Shown: piece by piece, positions 62,593 to 64,000 of the stretch
Numbering within the stretch: position 1 is the first letter of the stretch
How the letters are laid out: the number at the start of each line of letters is the position of its first letter
NCBI RefSeq assembly: GCF_021347895.1
Contig: NC_067131.1
Coordinates: 10,134,653-10,198,652 of the forward strand
DNA: 64,000 nucleotides
DNA from: Acanthochromis polyacanthus
Lineage: Eukaryota > Chordata > Actinopteri > Pomacentridae
Direction of reading: 5' to 3'
Translations under genes and position numbers: made by a program
The notes under the pieces: model-generated
Database searches by the model: none
What the model saw: only the letters and a program-made list of their open reading frames with translations
What the model was told of the DNA's origin: nothing

Positions 62593-64000
62593 GTCTAGCG
62601 CGGCTGGGCTAGCAGACTGGTGTAATGTGAAACAAATTCATCTTCAGTTCTCTTGAAATAGGCTATTTTATTTCCATTTTCATTCAGGTGTTACACATAT
62701 TGTGTGGATTGTCACCAGAAAATATGTTTACTAAAACTGTTTGAAATAACTTGTCTGTGTGCTTTCTTGATTATTACAGCCTTTACCAGGTGTGGGTTAC
62801 AACTGCCACAAAGATGCCACAGCTGATGTTGCTTTTTGGGAAAGATGCCAGGGATGTAAACATGATACATGAATAAAAGCATATAAACAATTGTGCTACA
62901 ATTTTGAGGAACAATTTTACAATTTATATATTCTACATATCTAAGTCTACTTCTGTAGACTTTGACTTGGTCTGACTGTACCGTTACTGGACTGTCATGT
63001 CTTATGCTGTTTATCTTTCAGTTACATCTTTCAATCATGCATTTTGCCTCAGGTTTTGAAAGTAATATGTTGCCAAAATATGTTTCTTGTAGAGACCACA
63101 GATCCAGACATGTCATGCTCACAGTGTCAGTACATTAAACCAATCAGCCTTGAAACCAGCCTTCTGGTTCTTCTGGTATATTGCACAAAGAAGAAGGTAT
63201 TTTAGGTGTTAATTAGCCTAGTCTTAACAGGTGATAGAGATCACAACATGCTTGATTTTTCGGCTTACTTTCACCCCATTCCGTCGATGCTAACCATTGT
63301 AAATCCTGTTGAAAGTTTTTCAGCCAATCACAAGAACGTGTGGAATTTCACGTGTAATTTATTGCTCGTCCCACCTATTTGCTATTGGCTACTACTGGCC
63401 ATAACAATCGCTGTGTTACGGAAGTAGATACGCATGCGCACTCACGTACTGCTGAGTGAACTCCAGTCGATATCTATGGATAGCAGGCAGGCCGGGCGGC
63501 GTACCCATAGATACCGGTGGAAGAGTGGCGTACCGCCAGCAGATCTTTTCCCGGAACTGCGTTCCGCCACCAGATCTTTTGCCGGTACGCAGTTCCGGAC
63601 CGTTCCGGCTTACTTTCACCCCTGGTGGCATCTCCCTCAGACAGCGGAATAAACCATGGCATCTCGCCCAAACAGCGGTAAAAGTACTGGCATTAACCAT
63701 GGCATGTTCCCTGAACAGTGGCATTAACCGTGGCATCTCTGCTGGCATCTCCAGAGGCCACTGGAAATGCCGCTGCGGCAGTGGCATCTCACCCAAACCG
63801 TGGCATTAACCGTGGCACCGCAGCGGTGCCACAAAAAGTGTCACTGCTCGCTGCCAGTGCCACAAATCGGACCTGCTGTCTCTCCATTTTGGACTAACAT
63901 GTTAGACAGTATTCTCCACCACCATCATCAACACACTAAATGTCAGATCAAATTTGTGACTTTTGCACAAGGTTGAAATTATCCCTCTCCTTTAACAGCA

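Larger units (their letters stand above)
61922..63870. mobile_element. 1.95-kb inverted-repeat element with GTGGCA-type subrepeats
   Basis: The left end CCGATTTGTGGCACTGGCAG is the exact reverse complement of the right end; 29 of the first 30 bases match. Similarity continues for roughly 200 bases through blocks such as GATGCCACTGCCGCAGCGGC and GGCCTCTGGAGATGCCAGCA. The ends are built of short units (ccacggttaatgccactg, tttttgtggcaccgc) that are themselves repeated and inverted. There is no transposase frame and no obvious target duplication. It lies 3' of ghdc exon 2, probably in an intron. Superfamily unknown. Confidence 0.75.

Noticed and set aside
63416..63796. 126-codon minus-strand frame and overlapping plus-strand frames
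   Set aside because: They run through the GTGGCA inverted-repeat end of the element and show repeat-driven, non-protein composition.

Overview
This window is vertebrate nuclear DNA, almost certainly from a percomorph ray-finned fish. It holds spliced genes with GT-AG introns, a five-exon fish-type type I interferon, Tc1/mariner, hAT and tRNA-derived SINE copies typical of teleosts, and AT-rich intergenic DNA. Five protein genes can be read exon by exon, plus a tRNA cluster.

Layout. 1-14 kb: no gene found; it holds a hAT-like element, an R2-type LINE endonuclease fragment, a decayed coiled-coil-coding region, a tract of decayed AAAATGACTC-like repeats and a dead Tc1 transposon. 14.07-16.39 kb (minus): rpl19, intact, 197 aa. 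17.5-19.2 kb (minus): a two-cysteine type I interferon, 181 aa, with TATA-like, ISRE and kappaB-like sites upstream and a 3' UTR dense in AUUUA motifs. 20.4-22.2 kb: a decayed Tc1 copy, then a SINE set in other repeat DNA. 22.5-42.95 kb (plus): gpam, the mitochondrial glycerol-3-phosphate acyltransferase, complete at 827 aa. 43.56-51.2 kb (plus): a FERM-domain gene of the FRMD6/FRMD1 type with a Tc1 copy in one intron. 48.03-59.88 kb: 24 full-length tRNA-like genes (5 Leu-CAG, 16 Gln-CTG, 3 Gln-TTG) plus one Gln 5' half. 60.92 kb to the window end (plus): the first two exons of ghdc, followed by intron with a 1.95-kb inverted-repeat element that carries a nested hAT MITE.

The most unusual part is the tRNA cluster inside and beyond the FERM gene. 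Three exact 624-bp steps of a Leu+Gln unit lie between two partial copies of one FERM coding exon, so the array appears to have split that exon. A proposed splice across the array keeps the reading frame. Downstream, a 285-bp piece of the FERM gene's 3' UTR and 3' flank was captured and copied twice more, each time directly upstream of a Gln-TTG gene. A SINE insertion was also duplicated with its flanks. Most tRNA copies lack a TTTT terminator close to the 3' end.

The genes do not form a functional unit; they are ordinary neighbours (ribosome, antiviral cytokine, lipid synthesis, FERM scaffold, GH3-domain protein). All family names come from remembered protein families and splice-consistent translation; no database search was run.
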